Notes: a model not told the origin generated them from the sequence alone. 64,000 bases of DNA from Bacteroidia bacterium (GCA_014376805.1 JACMQU010000178.1:1-64000); one strand, 5' to 3'. Shown: positions 28,403 through 37,236, counted from the first letter of the stretch. Translations and numbers: made by a program.

Positions 28403-28666
28403 TTAGCCGGCTTTGGCAGCGTCTGCGGCTTTTCTTTCTTTATATTTTTTATAATAGATAAAGCCAAACACACCTGCAATGGCATAAGGCAAAACAAGCA
28501 GGTACATAATGCCATTATTAAGTGTACTTCCTACCATGGTATGTCCGTCTTTACGTGCATTTTCTATATTGGTTTTACACATTGTGCATTGTGCATTGGT
28601 ATTGCTTGAACCCCAAAGCATAATGTATACAAGTAAACTTATCACAAATAACTGCCTAATTTTCAT
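28403..28666 (-). CDS. small exported CxxC membrane protein of the oxidase cluster
   Basis: The 87-residue protein has an N-terminal signal or anchor (MKIRQLFVISLLVYIMLWGS), a CTMC motif at about residues 27-30 just after the predicted cleavage, one membrane segment (LLVLPYAIAGVFGFIYY), and a Lys/Ala-rich cytoplasmic tail. A CxMC on the outer face could bind copper or take part in thiol exchange, which would suit oxidase assembly; this is inference from motif and position. A -7 box lies only five bases before the ATG, and an 18-bp palindrome lies further upstream. I know no established family name. Confidence 0.8.
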   Translation of the reverse strand: MKIRQLFVISLLVYIMLWGSSNTNAQCTMCKTNIENARKDGHTMVGSTLNNGIMYLLVLPYAIAGVFGFIYYKKYKERKAADAAKAG

Positions 28667-28670
28667 GGCG

Positions 28671-28678
28671 CAAATATA
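28671..28678 (-). promoter_or_regulatory. -7 box directly before the CxxC gene
   Basis: On the minus strand the box reads TATATTTG, an exact TAnnTTTG match, ending five bases before the ATG at 28666. A start five to seven bases after the box would put the first transcribed base at or next to the A of the ATG, so the mRNA could be leaderless. Confidence 0.4.
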
Positions 28679-28714
28679 GATGAATTAGCTAATTCCTCCA
28701 CTTACATTAATAAA

Positions 28715-28732
28715 AAATGATAAGTATCATTT
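28715..28732. promoter_or_regulatory. 18-bp palindrome resembling an Fnr/Crp-type operator
   Basis: AAATGATA-AG-TATCATTT is a perfect inverted repeat. Its core ATGAT-N4-ATCAT differs from the Fnr consensus TTGAT-N4-ATCAA only at the outermost positions. Its centre lies about 57 bases upstream of the predicted start of the CxxC gene. A Fur-like reading is also possible. Confidence 0.4.
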
Positions 28733-29051
28733 ACAGATTTTAAAATTGAAAATAAGCTGTAAATTTGTTTTAACTGATATTTATTATTGCAATTATATAT
28801 TGGGGTTGTTGCTGTTAAAACATTAAAAATGTTAAGAATGACATTTCAAATAGCTCAAATCAGGGCAACTAAATTATTACCTTTTTCAGGTCTATCGGTT
28901 CAGGTGTCTCAGGAAGGATTATAGTATATTCACAAACTGAATTTATAGCAGGGTAGGTGTTAAGGAAATAAAAAAGCAACTATGAAAAGAATGCTATGGT
29001 GAAGTAATTACCGGAGAGCTAAAAAATTTCTATAATGCTATAATAATTTAC
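28733..29051. other. gap inside the oxidase cluster
   Basis: About 320 AT-rich bases separate DUF420 from the CxxC gene. No open frame or hairpin was recognised. The gap, with the promoter and palindrome next to it, suggests that the CxxC and DUF983 genes form their own transcription unit. Confidence 0.5.
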
Positions 29052-29603
29052 TCACAATGGATAATACGGACTGATCATTATATAAACAATTACACCTGTA
29101 ATTGTTACATACAACCAAATAGGATAAGCAAAGCGTACAACTTTTTTGTGAAGTTCTACCTGCATTTGCAAACCACGGTAAAAGCTTATAAGTATTAAGG
29201 GCAATACGGAAGCCGCAAGTATAATATGGCTGACAAGGATTATAAAATAAAGTGTTCTGAATGGGGCACTGATAGGGTAATGAGTTTCGGGAGCAAGCCA
29301 GTGAAACAGAATATAACTGATTAAAAAAAGACTGCTGAGTGCAAAGGTTATCAGGTTTGTATTTTTATGGGCCTCTATATTTTTATGCCTTATAAAATAC
29401 AATGATAGCAATAGCAATAAAGAACAGGTGCCATTTATAATGGCATTTAAAAGGGGTAATAAATAAGTCCAGGCAGGTATGATGGAAGGAGTGGGTAATA
29501 CCTTTCGGTTCAAGATAATTACAGCTAAAAATACTACTACCGAAAGCGTAATGGCAACCCTGAAAAATATTTTATCTTTATAAGCCTGGCTGGTGGTATT
29601 CAT
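29052..29603 (-). CDS. DUF420 membrane protein
   Basis: The 183-residue protein has five predicted membrane segments and conserved His positions (YFIRHKNIEAHK, LFHWLAPETHYP, ILVSHIILAA, QVELHKKVVRFAYPIWLYV), typical of DUF420. The family resembles the B. subtilis CtaM protein, needed for oxidase activity, and is usually encoded next to SCO and subunit IV, as here. It overlaps the 3' end of the SCO gene by 26 bases. The role in oxidase assembly comes from the family and its context. Confidence 0.88.
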   Translation of the reverse strand: MNTTSQAYKDKIFFRVAITLSVVVFLAVIILNRKVLPTPSIIPAWTYLLPLLNAIINGTCSLLLLLSLYFIRHKNIEAHKNTNLITFALSSLFLISYILFHWLAPETHYPISAPFRTLYFIILVSHIILAASVLPLILISFYRGLQMQVELHKKVVRFAYPIWLYVTITGVIVYIMISPYYPL

Positions 29604-30228
29604 ATAACAGTACTTTTAAATCATCCTGTAACTGCAGCACATCTGCTTCGCTGGCACTATCATATATACCGCGTATGTGGTTGGCTTTATCAACAAGTAC
29701 AAGTTGTGTATAATGTTTAGGTTCTATAGCTGCAAGATCGCCATCAGGAAATAAGAACCCGTATTTAATATGATCAATTGTGTTTTTTTTGCAAATAGCA
29801 AAGTGCCATATATTTGGATCAGCCTTATATTTTTCGGCATAACGTGCAAGTTGCGGAATAGAATCATCCGGATCAGTGGAAAAGGAGATAAATTGTACTT
29901 CGGTAAATTCAATATACTTTTCATAAACCTGGGTAAGTCTGCGGCTCATGGTGGCGCAATCTGTATTGCATTTTGCCGAAAAGAAACTGGCTACATAAAC
30001 CCTATCCGCAAATGTTGTTTTAGTAATTGTTTTTCCGGTTTGATCCCAAGCCTCAAAATCAGGTACAGTATAATAAATAGTATCCTTATTATGATTTACG
30101 CCAGGTAGAATACGCGGACCTAATACAGGTAATTTTTTATAATTTTGAACACCTGATCCCAAGATATAAAAAATAACAACCGGAACTATTAATAGCCCGG
30201 CTGATATCCAAAAGCCTTTTCTCCTCAT
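29578..30228 (-). CDS. SCO1/SenC/PrrC-family copper chaperone
   Basis: The 216-residue protein has an N-terminal membrane anchor (FWISAGLLIVPVVIFYILGSG) and a thioredoxin-like periplasmic domain. The copper ligands are the two Cys of FSAKCNTDCATMSRRL near residue 90 and the His of PKHYTQLVLVD near residue 178. SCO proteins load the CuA site of subunit II. The domain and length are normal. It starts 4 bases downstream of the subunit IV stop, within the oxidase operon. Confidence 0.92.
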   Translation of the reverse strand: MRRKGFWISAGLLIVPVVIFYILGSGVQNYKKLPVLGPRILPGVNHNKDTIYYTVPDFEAWDQTGKTITKTTFADRVYVASFFSAKCNTDCATMSRRLTQVYEKYIEFTEVQFISFSTDPDDSIPQLARYAEKYKADPNIWHFAICKKNTIDHIKYGFLFPDGDLAAIEPKHYTQLVLVDKANHIRGIYDSASEADVLQLQDDLKVLLYEYHQPGL

Positions 30229-30232
30229 TTAT

Positions 30233-30562
30233 TTATAACCTTGAAGTGAGTGTAAAATCACCCTCAATGATCATTAAGGCAATGAAGAAAATTACAAAAA
30301 TCATTGGCAGAATAATGGTGTACATTAACGTTTTTCGTTCAAATTGCATGTGCATAAAAATGCCTACAATATAAAATGCCTTCACAACACCTAGAAGAAT
30401 AAACAAGGCATTTTTCCACATCGAATGAGTGCTTAAAAGCATAAAATATAACAAAATATCAACCACTGTAAACGCAAGTAATATCCAGAATGTTCTCCAG
30501 ATTTTACCTTTCATGTTCTCAGGGGCATCTGTATGTTCAATATGTTCTGTTTGTTCTATCAT
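30233..30562 (-). CDS. cytochrome c oxidase subunit IV-type protein
   Basis: The 109-residue protein has three membrane segments (WILLAFTVVDILLYFML, ALFILLGVVKAFYIVGIFMH, YTIILPMIFVIFFIALMI) and the hallmark FMHMQFERK between segments two and three. This is the prokaryotic COX4 family, which stabilises the oxidase core. The position after two subunit III genes is standard. Start ATG at 30562. Confidence 0.88.
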   Translation of the reverse strand: MIEQTEHIEHTDAPENMKGKIWRTFWILLAFTVVDILLYFMLLSTHSMWKNALFILLGVVKAFYIVGIFMHMQFERKTLMYTIILPMIFVIFFIALMIIEGDFTLTSRL

Positions 30563-30606
30563 AATTAAATATTTTAAAGTTGGTAAGGTATAAATCAGTG
30601 TTCAGC

Positions 30607-31362
30607 TTAAAGTAAATAAAAGAAAGTAAATACAAACACCCAAACAAGATCTACAAAGTGCCAGTATAATCCAACCTTTTCTACCATTTCATAATGACCT
30701 CTTTTTTCATAAGTCCCTTTAAGTACATTTACATAAGTAATTATATTTAAAACAACACCCGAAAAAACGTGAAAGCCATGAAAGCCAGTAACGATAAAAA
30801 ATAGTGCAGCAAAAGAACGCGGGCCATACGGATTACCAAATAAACGTGCGCCTTCTCCTATAAAGGTTGTCCACTCCCATGCCTGACAGCCTAAGAAAGC
30901 GGCACCTCCAAGAATTGTAAGTAACATATATTTTGAAACTTCTTTTTTGGCCATGCGGTGTCCGGCTTCAACAGCAAGAACCATGGTTACAGAACTAAAG
31001 ATTAGAATAAAAGTCATTAAACTTACAAAGAATAATGGCAGATGTATACCATGAATAAATGGAAAGTGATTGAACACTAATTCCGGGCTAGGCCAATGAT
31101 CCTGTACAAAATATTTTGTTTTTTCAACCATGTCTTCCACAAAAGTGTGGGAAAGATGATCGAATGGTTTTACAGTTGTATTTGGTATTGGTGAAAGAAA
31201 GCTGGTACGGATAAATCCATAAGCTATGAGCAATGACGAAAATGTAAATGCATCAGAAAGCAGGAAGATCCACATCATTAACTTTCCATAGCTCACGTTG
31301 AAAGGAGATTTACCTCCGCCCCATGTAAACTTTTTCTCTGTACTTAAAGTAATTGTATCCAT
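30607..31362 (-). CDS. cytochrome c oxidase subunit III (larger paralogue)
   Basis: The 251-residue protein has about six membrane segments. Marks of the heme-copper oxidase subunit III family are FGRxx-like KLMMWIFLLSDAFTFSSLLIAY at the start (read here with Lys/Trp at the variable places), LGCQAWEWTTFIG, FFIVTGFHGFHVFSGVV, and the C-terminal VGLYWHFVDLVWVFVFTFFYLL, shown here in short to mark the His and Asp of WHFVD. The two subunit III genes lie side by side; the usual reading in Bacteroidota is that both belong to the complex. Confidence 0.92.
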   Translation of the reverse strand: MDTITLSTEKKFTWGGGKSPFNVSYGKLMMWIFLLSDAFTFSSLLIAYGFIRTSFLSPIPNTTVKPFDHLSHTFVEDMVEKTKYFVQDHWPSPELVFNHFPFIHGIHLPLFFVSLMTFILIFSSVTMVLAVEAGHRMAKKEVSKYMLLTILGGAAFLGCQAWEWTTFIGEGARLFGNPYGPRSFAALFFIVTGFHGFHVFSGVVLNIITYVNVLKGTYEKRGHYEMVEKVGLYWHFVDLVWVFVFTFFYLL

Positions 31363-31396
31363 TTTAAATTATGGTTTAGTTATTAGGTTATTAATA

Positions 31397-31987
31397 TTAG
31401 CGATACAGGTATAAAAAAAGGTAAAGGTACACCCACAAAACACCCACAAAATGCCAGTAAGTAGTACACATATTTATATACACCAAATTGTTTTTATTCA
31501 CTTTTAACTGGTAAGCTTGCACAATTATAGAGATCATAAAAATCATCCCTCCGGCAACGTGTGCCAAATGCACACCGGTTATTACATAAACAAATGAATT
31601 TGATGGATTAGAAAATGCGAAGAACACATTATCTGCCACTAACTGTTTCCATCCATACCATTGTCCGAAACAAAAAGCAAGTGCCAATGTAAAAGCAATG
31701 CTCAAAAACAGTTTTACATTTTTTTCATTATTTTTTTTCGCAGCTGCAGCAGCCAATTGCATAAACACAGAAGAAATGATAATAAGGATGGTGGTAACCG
31801 CGAATAAAGAAGGCAGACTAAAGACTTCCCAATTTCCTTCTCCCCGTCTTACAATATAGGCACTTGTAAAGCCAGCAAACAGCATAACGCTTGCAACAAT
31901 GAACAACCAAAGCACAAATTTCTTTGGATGGATCAAGTAAGGTTCATCGTTATTATTCTCCATTGTATTTATATATTGAGTTGCCAT
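31397..31987 (-). CDS. cytochrome c oxidase subunit III (smaller paralogue)
   Basis: From the ATG at 31987 the product has 196 residues; this start is one base after the heme O synthase stop (TAATATG). The ATG at 31963 is also possible. It has five membrane segments and the subunit III marks FCFGQWYGWKQL, FVYVITGVHLAHVAGGMIF and TYWHFVGVLWVYLYLFL. It is shorter than the neighbouring paralogue and lacks its first segments, as is usual for the second subunit III of Bacteroidota operons. Confidence 0.9.
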   Translation of the reverse strand: MATQYINTMENNNDEPYLIHPKKFVLWLFIVASVMLFAGFTSAYIVRRGEGNWEVFSLPSLFAVTTILIIISSVFMQLAAAAAKKNNEKNVKLFLSIAFTLALAFCFGQWYGWKQLVADNVFFAFSNPSNSFVYVITGVHLAHVAGGMIFMISIIVQAYQLKVNKNNLVYINMCTTYWHFVGVLWVYLYLFLYLYR

Positions 31988-31988
31988 A

Positions 31989-32894
31989 TTATATTTTATC
32001 AAAGAGGTAAGCTAATTGCACCATAGGAAGGTAAATGAAGGAAGAAAACATTAATTTTTTAGCATCTTTTATCTCACAGGTTCTATAAAGTTTCCATGAA
32101 AAATAACTCAACATAACTCCACCTAAGGCTCCAATAATACCAGATGTTAAGCCTGTTACTCCATATTGAGTGGGTAACATACCAATTGGGATCAGAACAA
32201 GACTAAACGCTAGAGTTTGCAAAGCAGTGCCTCGATCTCTGCCGGGTGTTCCCGGTAACATTTTAAAACCGGCACGTTTATAATCTTCGTCTAAAATCCA
32301 GGCAATACTCCAGAAGTGTGGAAACTGCCAAAAAAATTGTACCCCAAATAATAAAATAGCCGGCATATCAATTTTACCGGTAAATGCAACCCAGCCCAAC
32401 ATGGTAGGTAATGCGCCAGGAAAAGCCCCTACAAATACTGAAACTGGTGATACTCTTTTTAACGGGGTATATACAAAAGCATAGCTCATTAAAGCAGCTA
32501 ATGCTAACCATCCACACAATGGATTCAAATAAAAACCAATAATTAATACACCACATACGCCCATCAATAAACTCACAGTAGATGCTTCAGCAACACTCAT
32601 TCTGTTAGTTGCAACCGGGCGGTTTGCAGTGCGCAACATTAGTTTGTCAAAATCTTTTTCAATAACCTGGTTAATCCCATTGGCAGAACCGGTAACCAGG
32701 AAACCACCTAAGGTAAGCATAAGCACATCAAACCAGTTAATTGCCCCATGAGATGCAGTTAAATAGGTTATTACAGAAGAAAACACAACCAGAAAGGTAA
32801 GCTTGAACTTTACCAACTGGTTATAATCTGTCAACTTCGAACGTAAGAGCCCTGCTCTTTCTACTGCACTGTTTTCTACTATAATCGCTTCCAC
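31989..32894 (-). CDS. ctaB: protoheme IX farnesyltransferase (heme O synthase)
   Basis: The 301-residue UbiA-family protein has the first Asp-rich motif as SANGINQVIEKDFDKLMLRTANRPV near residue 75 (prenyl-diphosphate/Mg2+ site) and the second as LDEDYKRAGFKMLP near residue 195, with about eight membrane segments. It converts heme b and farnesyl diphosphate to heme O, the precursor of heme a for the oxidase. The start is GTG at 32894, one base after the heme A synthase stop (TAAAGTG), so translation is coupled; no in-frame ATG is better placed. Confidence 0.95.
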   Translation of the reverse strand: MEAIIVENSAVERAGLLRSKLTDYNQLVKFKLTFLVVFSSVITYLTASHGAINWFDVLMLTLGGFLVTGSANGINQVIEKDFDKLMLRTANRPVATNRMSVAEASTVSLLMGVCGVLIIGFYLNPLCGWLALAALMSYAFVYTPLKRVSPVSVFVGAFPGALPTMLGWVAFTGKIDMPAILLFGVQFFWQFPHFWSIAWILDEDYKRAGFKMLPGTPGRDRGTALQTLAFSLVLIPIGMLPTQYGVTGLTSGIIGALGGVMLSYFSWKLYRTCEIKDAKKLMFSSFIYLPMVQLAYLFDKI

Positions 32895-32895
32895 T

Positions 32896-33870
32896 TTATA
32901 CGTTTGTATTTTTTAAAAACTTTGTTTTAGTAAACACCAGAATTGCAATAAAAATTTGTAATCCTGCTGTTAAACTGCCCAATGTAAGGTGCAAACTTTG
33001 AAACTGGCCCGGAAAGCCGAAGTTTACAAGAATAGCACCTGTTAATGCCTGGGTACTCATTAACAAAATCAAGGCTAAGCCTGATTTATAAATGATTGAA
33101 TGTTGGTGAAACACTTTTTTGTATCGTATCATTAAAAAAAAACTAACTCCCAAATTTAAAATACTCCAGCTACGGTGCCATAAAAAAATTGAACCCAATT
33201 GATCAGTCCACAAAAAACGGTTATCAATGCGCATTGCTACCTGGTCTACCGCTTCTCTTACCTGTGTGCCGCTTATGGTTTGAACCAAAGAAACAATCAG
33301 GCTTAAAACAATTAATTGTTTTAAATAAGAATCCGGCTGCAGTTGCTCAATTACAAAATCCTGGCTGCGTGTTATCGTATATATAAGTAAACCTACTATA
33401 ACAAGTGCAAGTAACATGTGAATTGTTATAAGCCATGTTGCTAAATCTGTAGCCACAACTTTAGCACCAATCCAACCTTGTAAACCCACCAGTATAAAAG
33501 CTAAAAAACTTAACCAAAATACTTTTTTATCGCTTTTTAAATAAGGTATGGCAAATAGTACAGTAATAAAAATAAAAATGCCAATCAATACGCCAACTAA
33601 CCGGTTTAGGTATTCCGTCCAGGTTTTAAAAATATTAAAGTCTGCAATTTCTTTTCCGGCAACTGCAAATTGTGTTTTGTAATCGGCCGGTAGTTCACTG
33701 ATATCAGTTGGAGGTATCCAATTGCCAAAACATTTTGGCCAATCCGGACAACCCATACCGCTACCCGTGCTGCGCACAAGTCCACCAACAAAAATGAGAA
33801 AGAACACTGCCGCTATGGTTAAAATTCCAAAGCGTTTGAATCGATTTTGATAAAGCACGTGCTTAGGCAA
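32896..33870 (-). CDS. ctaA: heme A synthase (COX15/CtaA family)
   Basis: The 324-residue protein has eight membrane segments in two homologous halves. Visible marks are VRSTGSGMGCPDWPKCFG near residue 35, heme-ligand His positions in TEYLNRLVG, TIHMLLALV, LWHRSW and SLHLTLGS. It oxidises heme O to heme A. The frame begins with TTG at 33870, overlapping the end of the subunit I gene by 8 bases; a GTG at 33858, four bases after the subunit I stop, is an equally good or better start. Either way the two genes are coupled. Confidence 0.93.
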   Translation of the reverse strand: MPKHVLYQNRFKRFGILTIAAVFFLIFVGGLVRSTGSGMGCPDWPKCFGNWIPPTDISELPADYKTQFAVAGKEIADFNIFKTWTEYLNRLVGVLIGIFIFITVLFAIPYLKSDKKVFWLSFLAFILVGLQGWIGAKVVATDLATWLITIHMLLALVIVGLLIYTITRSQDFVIEQLQPDSYLKQLIVLSLIVSLVQTISGTQVREAVDQVAMRIDNRFLWTDQLGSIFLWHRSWSILNLGVSFFLMIRYKKVFHQHSIIYKSGLALILLMSTQALTGAILVNFGFPGQFQSLHLTLGSLTAGLQIFIAILVFTKTKFLKNTNV

Positions 33871-35728
33871 CTACCGGATCAACTTTTACCCGGCGCTCCA
33901 CTTCAGCAACATGTGGTTCCTGCATTGGGTCTGTCTGGCCTTCATCAGGAATATTCTGAGGAATAAAATCATGTTCAGCACCTGGCTTACTGTAATCATA
34001 CGGCCAACGATAAACATGAGGAATTTCTCCAAGCCAGTTACCATGATAATGTTCAACCGGTGCAGTCCACTCAAGTGTATTAGATTTCCATGGATTTTGC
34101 ACCGAACGTTTGCCTTTGTGCATACTATAAAAGAAATTCACGAGGAATATAATTTGTGCTGCACCACCAATTAATGCTGCTATAGTTATAAACTGGTTCA
34201 TATCAACAAAAACATTAAACTGATCATATGCGGTATTTGCATAGTATCTGCGCGGCACACCGGCAAGTCCCATAAAGTGCATAGGGAAGAATACACAATA
34301 AGCAGCTATAAAAGTTAACCAGAAATGAATCTGCCCCGCTGTTTCGTTCATCATACGTCCAAATAATTTTGGATACCAATGGTATATTCCGCTCATCATA
34401 CCAAAAATAGCAGCACTGCCCATAACTAAATGGAAGTGGGCAACCACAAAATAAGTGTCGTGCAGGTTTATATCCAGTGCTGCATTGCCGAGATAAATAC
34501 CCGTTAAACCACCTGAAATGAAAAAAGAAACAAGACCAATAGCAAACATCATAGCGGGTGTTAATTTTAAATTTCCCTGCCACATTGTAGCCAGATAATT
34601 AAAGGTTTTTACGGCCGATGGTACTGCAATAATTAGAGTTCCCAACATAAATACGGAACCAAGGAATGGGTTCATGCCGGTAATAAACATATGGTGGCCC
34701 CAAACAATAAATGATAAAATTGCAATGGCTAATATGGAAGCAATCATGGCACGGTAACCAAAAATTGGTTTGCGCGAATTAGTAGCTATAACTTCGGAAG
34801 TAATACCTAAGGCAGGTAATAAGATAATATAAACTTCAGGGTGACCCAGGAACCAGAATAAATGCTGAAATAAGATAGGAGAACCACCTGTGCGTTCAAT
34901 TCCACCGGCAAATTCAGCCACAATTTCAGATAAATAAAACGAGGTTCCAAAACTACGGTCAAAAACAAGCAATAAGGAACCGCCTAATAATACCGGGAAA
35001 GATAATAAGCCTAAAACGGCTGTCATTAAAAATGCCCAGATAGTTAATGGCAAACGAGTCATTTTCATTCCTTTAGTGCGCATGTTAAGAACAGTAGCAA
35101 TATAATTAATACCTCCAAGCAGCGCAGAACCAATAAAGAGAATCATAGAAACGAGCCACAAGGTCATTCCCATTCCTGATCCTGGTATTGCGCTTGGCAA
35201 TGCTGATAAAGGCGGATAGACTGTCCAGCCTGCAGAAGCCGGACCGTCTTTAACAAATAAGGAGAAAAGTAAAACACATGAAGACATGAAGAAAAACCAA
35301 TAAGATAACATATTTAAGAAAGGAGAAGCCATGTCTCTTGCTCCTATCTGAAGCGGAATGAGTAAGTTACTAAAGGTTCCGCTAAGACCGGCTGTTAATA
35401 CAAAAAACACCATGATGGTACCATGAATAGTAATTAAAGCCAAATAAAAGTTAGGATCTAATTTTCCGTCTTTAGCCCAATGTCCCAAAATACCTTCCAG
35501 AAAAGAAAATCTCATGTTTGGAAAAGCTAGTTGTAATCGAAAAATTAACGACATAGCCATACCAATTGTACCCATTATGATTCCAGTAATTAAAAATTGC
35601 CTCGAAATCATTTTATGATCCATACTAAATATGTACTTCGAAATGAAGGATTCTTTAGGATGTTCGTGATCATCGTGATCGTGTTCTGCGTGGTCTACGT
35701 GCTCTGCGTGCAAGATGTGATCGCTCAT
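33863..35728 (-). CDS. ctaD: cytochrome c oxidase subunit I
   Basis: The 621-residue protein is the catalytic core with 12 or more membrane segments. The heme a ligand is the His of ITIHGTIM. CuB ligands are the His of GHPEVY and the pair in WGHHMF, and the last two heme ligands are in VVAHFHLVMG. The Glu in GHPEVY marks the A1 type of heme-copper oxidase (inference from the family rule). The His/Asp/Glu-rich N-terminus (HAEHVDHAEHDHDDHEH) is a possible metal-binding extension. It lies 35 bp after subunit II and overlaps the heme A synthase frame. Confidence 0.96.
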   Translation of the reverse strand: MSDHILHAEHVDHAEHDHDDHEHPKESFISKYIFSMDHKMISRQFLITGIIMGTIGMAMSLIFRLQLAFPNMRFSFLEGILGHWAKDGKLDPNFYLALITIHGTIMVFFVLTAGLSGTFSNLLIPLQIGARDMASPFLNMLSYWFFFMSSCVLLFSLFVKDGPASAGWTVYPPLSALPSAIPGSGMGMTLWLVSMILFIGSALLGGINYIATVLNMRTKGMKMTRLPLTIWAFLMTAVLGLLSFPVLLGGSLLLVFDRSFGTSFYLSEIVAEFAGGIERTGGSPILFQHLFWFLGHPEVYIILLPALGITSEVIATNSRKPIFGYRAMIASILAIAILSFIVWGHHMFITGMNPFLGSVFMLGTLIIAVPSAVKTFNYLATMWQGNLKLTPAMMFAIGLVSFFISGGLTGIYLGNAALDINLHDTYFVVAHFHLVMGSAAIFGMMSGIYHWYPKLFGRMMNETAGQIHFWLTFIAAYCVFFPMHFMGLAGVPRRYYANTAYDQFNVFVDMNQFITIAALIGGAAQIIFLVNFFYSMHKGKRSVQNPWKSNTLEWTAPVEHYHGNWLGEIPHVYRWPYDYSKPGAEHDFIPQNIPDEGQTDPMQEPHVAEVERRVKVDPVVA

Positions 35729-35762
35729 ATAATTTGTGTTATAATTTTATTACGTGTATGAT

Positions 35763-37193
35763 TTATTTTAAGACAACAGCTTTAGGCTTACTAACCTTAT
35801 TGGCTACTAATGGCGTTTGGGCACTCATATATTTTTCATATTCAGCTTTAGTATCCACTACTACTTTCATTTTCATATTATAATGTGCAGCTCCACAAAT
35901 TTTGTTACACAGCAATATATAATCGAAATTAGGTTTATCCATCTTAGTTCTCATTTGGGCTGTAGTAACAGTTGGAGTAAATGAAAAATAGGTTGGTAAA
36001 CCGGGTACTACATTCATCTGAACCCTGAAATGAGGCATATAAGCACTATGAATAACATCTTTAGCTCTAAATGCTAAAAGTACCGGTTTATTTACTTCCA
36101 GGTGTAATTCATTTACTACAATTACATCGTCATAAGCTTTACTATCATTTGTATCTATACCCAGATTGTTAATTTTTCCTACCTGGCGAAAATCATGGGA
36201 ACCTAATTTGTTATCAGCACCTGAATATCTGGTAGCCCAGTTAAACTGATACCCAAAGATCTCTATCCGTCTTGCTTCTTTATTTGAATGATTTGTCATT
36301 TGTGTCCATGTTAATAATCCTTTAATAACTAAAACAGTTAAAACAACGGCAGGAATTATAGTCCACCAGAATTCCACCTTGTGATTATCAGGGTAATATA
36401 AAGCTTTGCGTTTGCCATCAGATTTATATTTATAACCATACCAGAATAATAAACCTTGTGTAATAATAAATACGATACCTGTTAAACCCAAAGTTATCAT
36501 AAACATATTATCATAATTAATTCCATGTTCAGAAGCCGGACCCTCATTAAATACGGTTAACTTGCTGTGTGCACCAAATTCCCACACCACAGCCAGCATT
36601 CCTAACAGTATAAATGCTAAGCTGAATTTAGAGTTTAATGAATTCCAGTTGATAGCAGGTTTGCCTTGAATATCACTAATACGCGACAGAATGCTAATTA
36701 CCAGAAAAATAACCATAATTAACAGGATTACCACAATAATCAATAACCAGTTAATTTTGGAACCCAAACTTTCTTCTGCTTCCGACATCACTTTTTGAAG
36801 TATAATAACTGGAATAAAAGTTGCGAAGGCAGGATTTTCACTTTCCGTTTTTATTAATGCTTTGAGTGATTTTACTTGAACAACCGAAAGATATTGAAAT
36901 GTTGTTGAAGTATTTTCCTTATTTAAATCAATAATTTTTAATTTATTAGACCCGTTTTTTACAATTGTCTGGAAATTTTTGATCCAAGTATTCTTTATTC
37001 TATCTCCAGCGGCATTTTTATCATTATTTAAAGTTAATCCGGCTAACTTAGTTTTGTGATCAGGACAATCGGCATAATTAAACTTTAAATGCTTATTGCC
37101 TGCATTAACTGTTTGTGTTACAAGAGATAAAGTAACAGAAAACAATATTACGAGAAGGAAAGCACTTTTAGTTAACGTATTGGATATCTTCAT
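35763..37193 (-). CDS. ctaC: cytochrome c oxidase subunit II with long N-terminal extension
   Basis: The 476-residue protein has a signal peptide, then about 120 residues of soluble sequence without recognised motif, then four membrane segments (INWLLIIVVILLIMVIFLVI near residue 147 and three more), and the C-terminal CuA domain. CuA ligands are the His of VIHSAYMPHF and CNKICGAAHYNM. It lacks a CxxCH, so there is no heme c domain and the complex is aa3-like rather than caa3. Family members are mostly about 300-400 residues, so the extension is unusual. It is the first gene of the operon, with a -7 box 44 bases before the ATG. Confidence 0.94.
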   Translation of the reverse strand: MKISNTLTKSAFLLVILFSVTLSLVTQTVNAGNKHLKFNYADCPDHKTKLAGLTLNNDKNAAGDRIKNTWIKNFQTIVKNGSNKLKIIDLNKENTSTTFQYLSVVQVKSLKALIKTESENPAFATFIPVIILQKVMSEAEESLGSKINWLLIIVVILLIMVIFLVISILSRISDIQGKPAINWNSLNSKFSLAFILLGMLAVVWEFGAHSKLTVFNEGPASEHGINYDNMFMITLGLTGIVFIITQGLLFWYGYKYKSDGKRKALYYPDNHKVEFWWTIIPAVVLTVLVIKGLLTWTQMTNHSNKEARRIEIFGYQFNWATRYSGADNKLGSHDFRQVGKINNLGIDTNDSKAYDDVIVVNELHLEVNKPVLLAFRAKDVIHSAYMPHFRVQMNVVPGLPTYFSFTPTVTTAQMRTKMDKPNFDYILLCNKICGAAHYNMKMKVVVDTKAEYEKYMSAQTPLVANKVSKPKAVVLK

Positions 37194-37236
37194 AGTTTAT
37201 CTTTTTTTGTGATTACAGTATTGTTAAAATGCGGTG

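Noticed and set aside
28342-28515. Longer start of the DUF983 protein at 28515
   Set aside because: It overlaps the CxxC gene out of frame and adds a sequence unlike the family.
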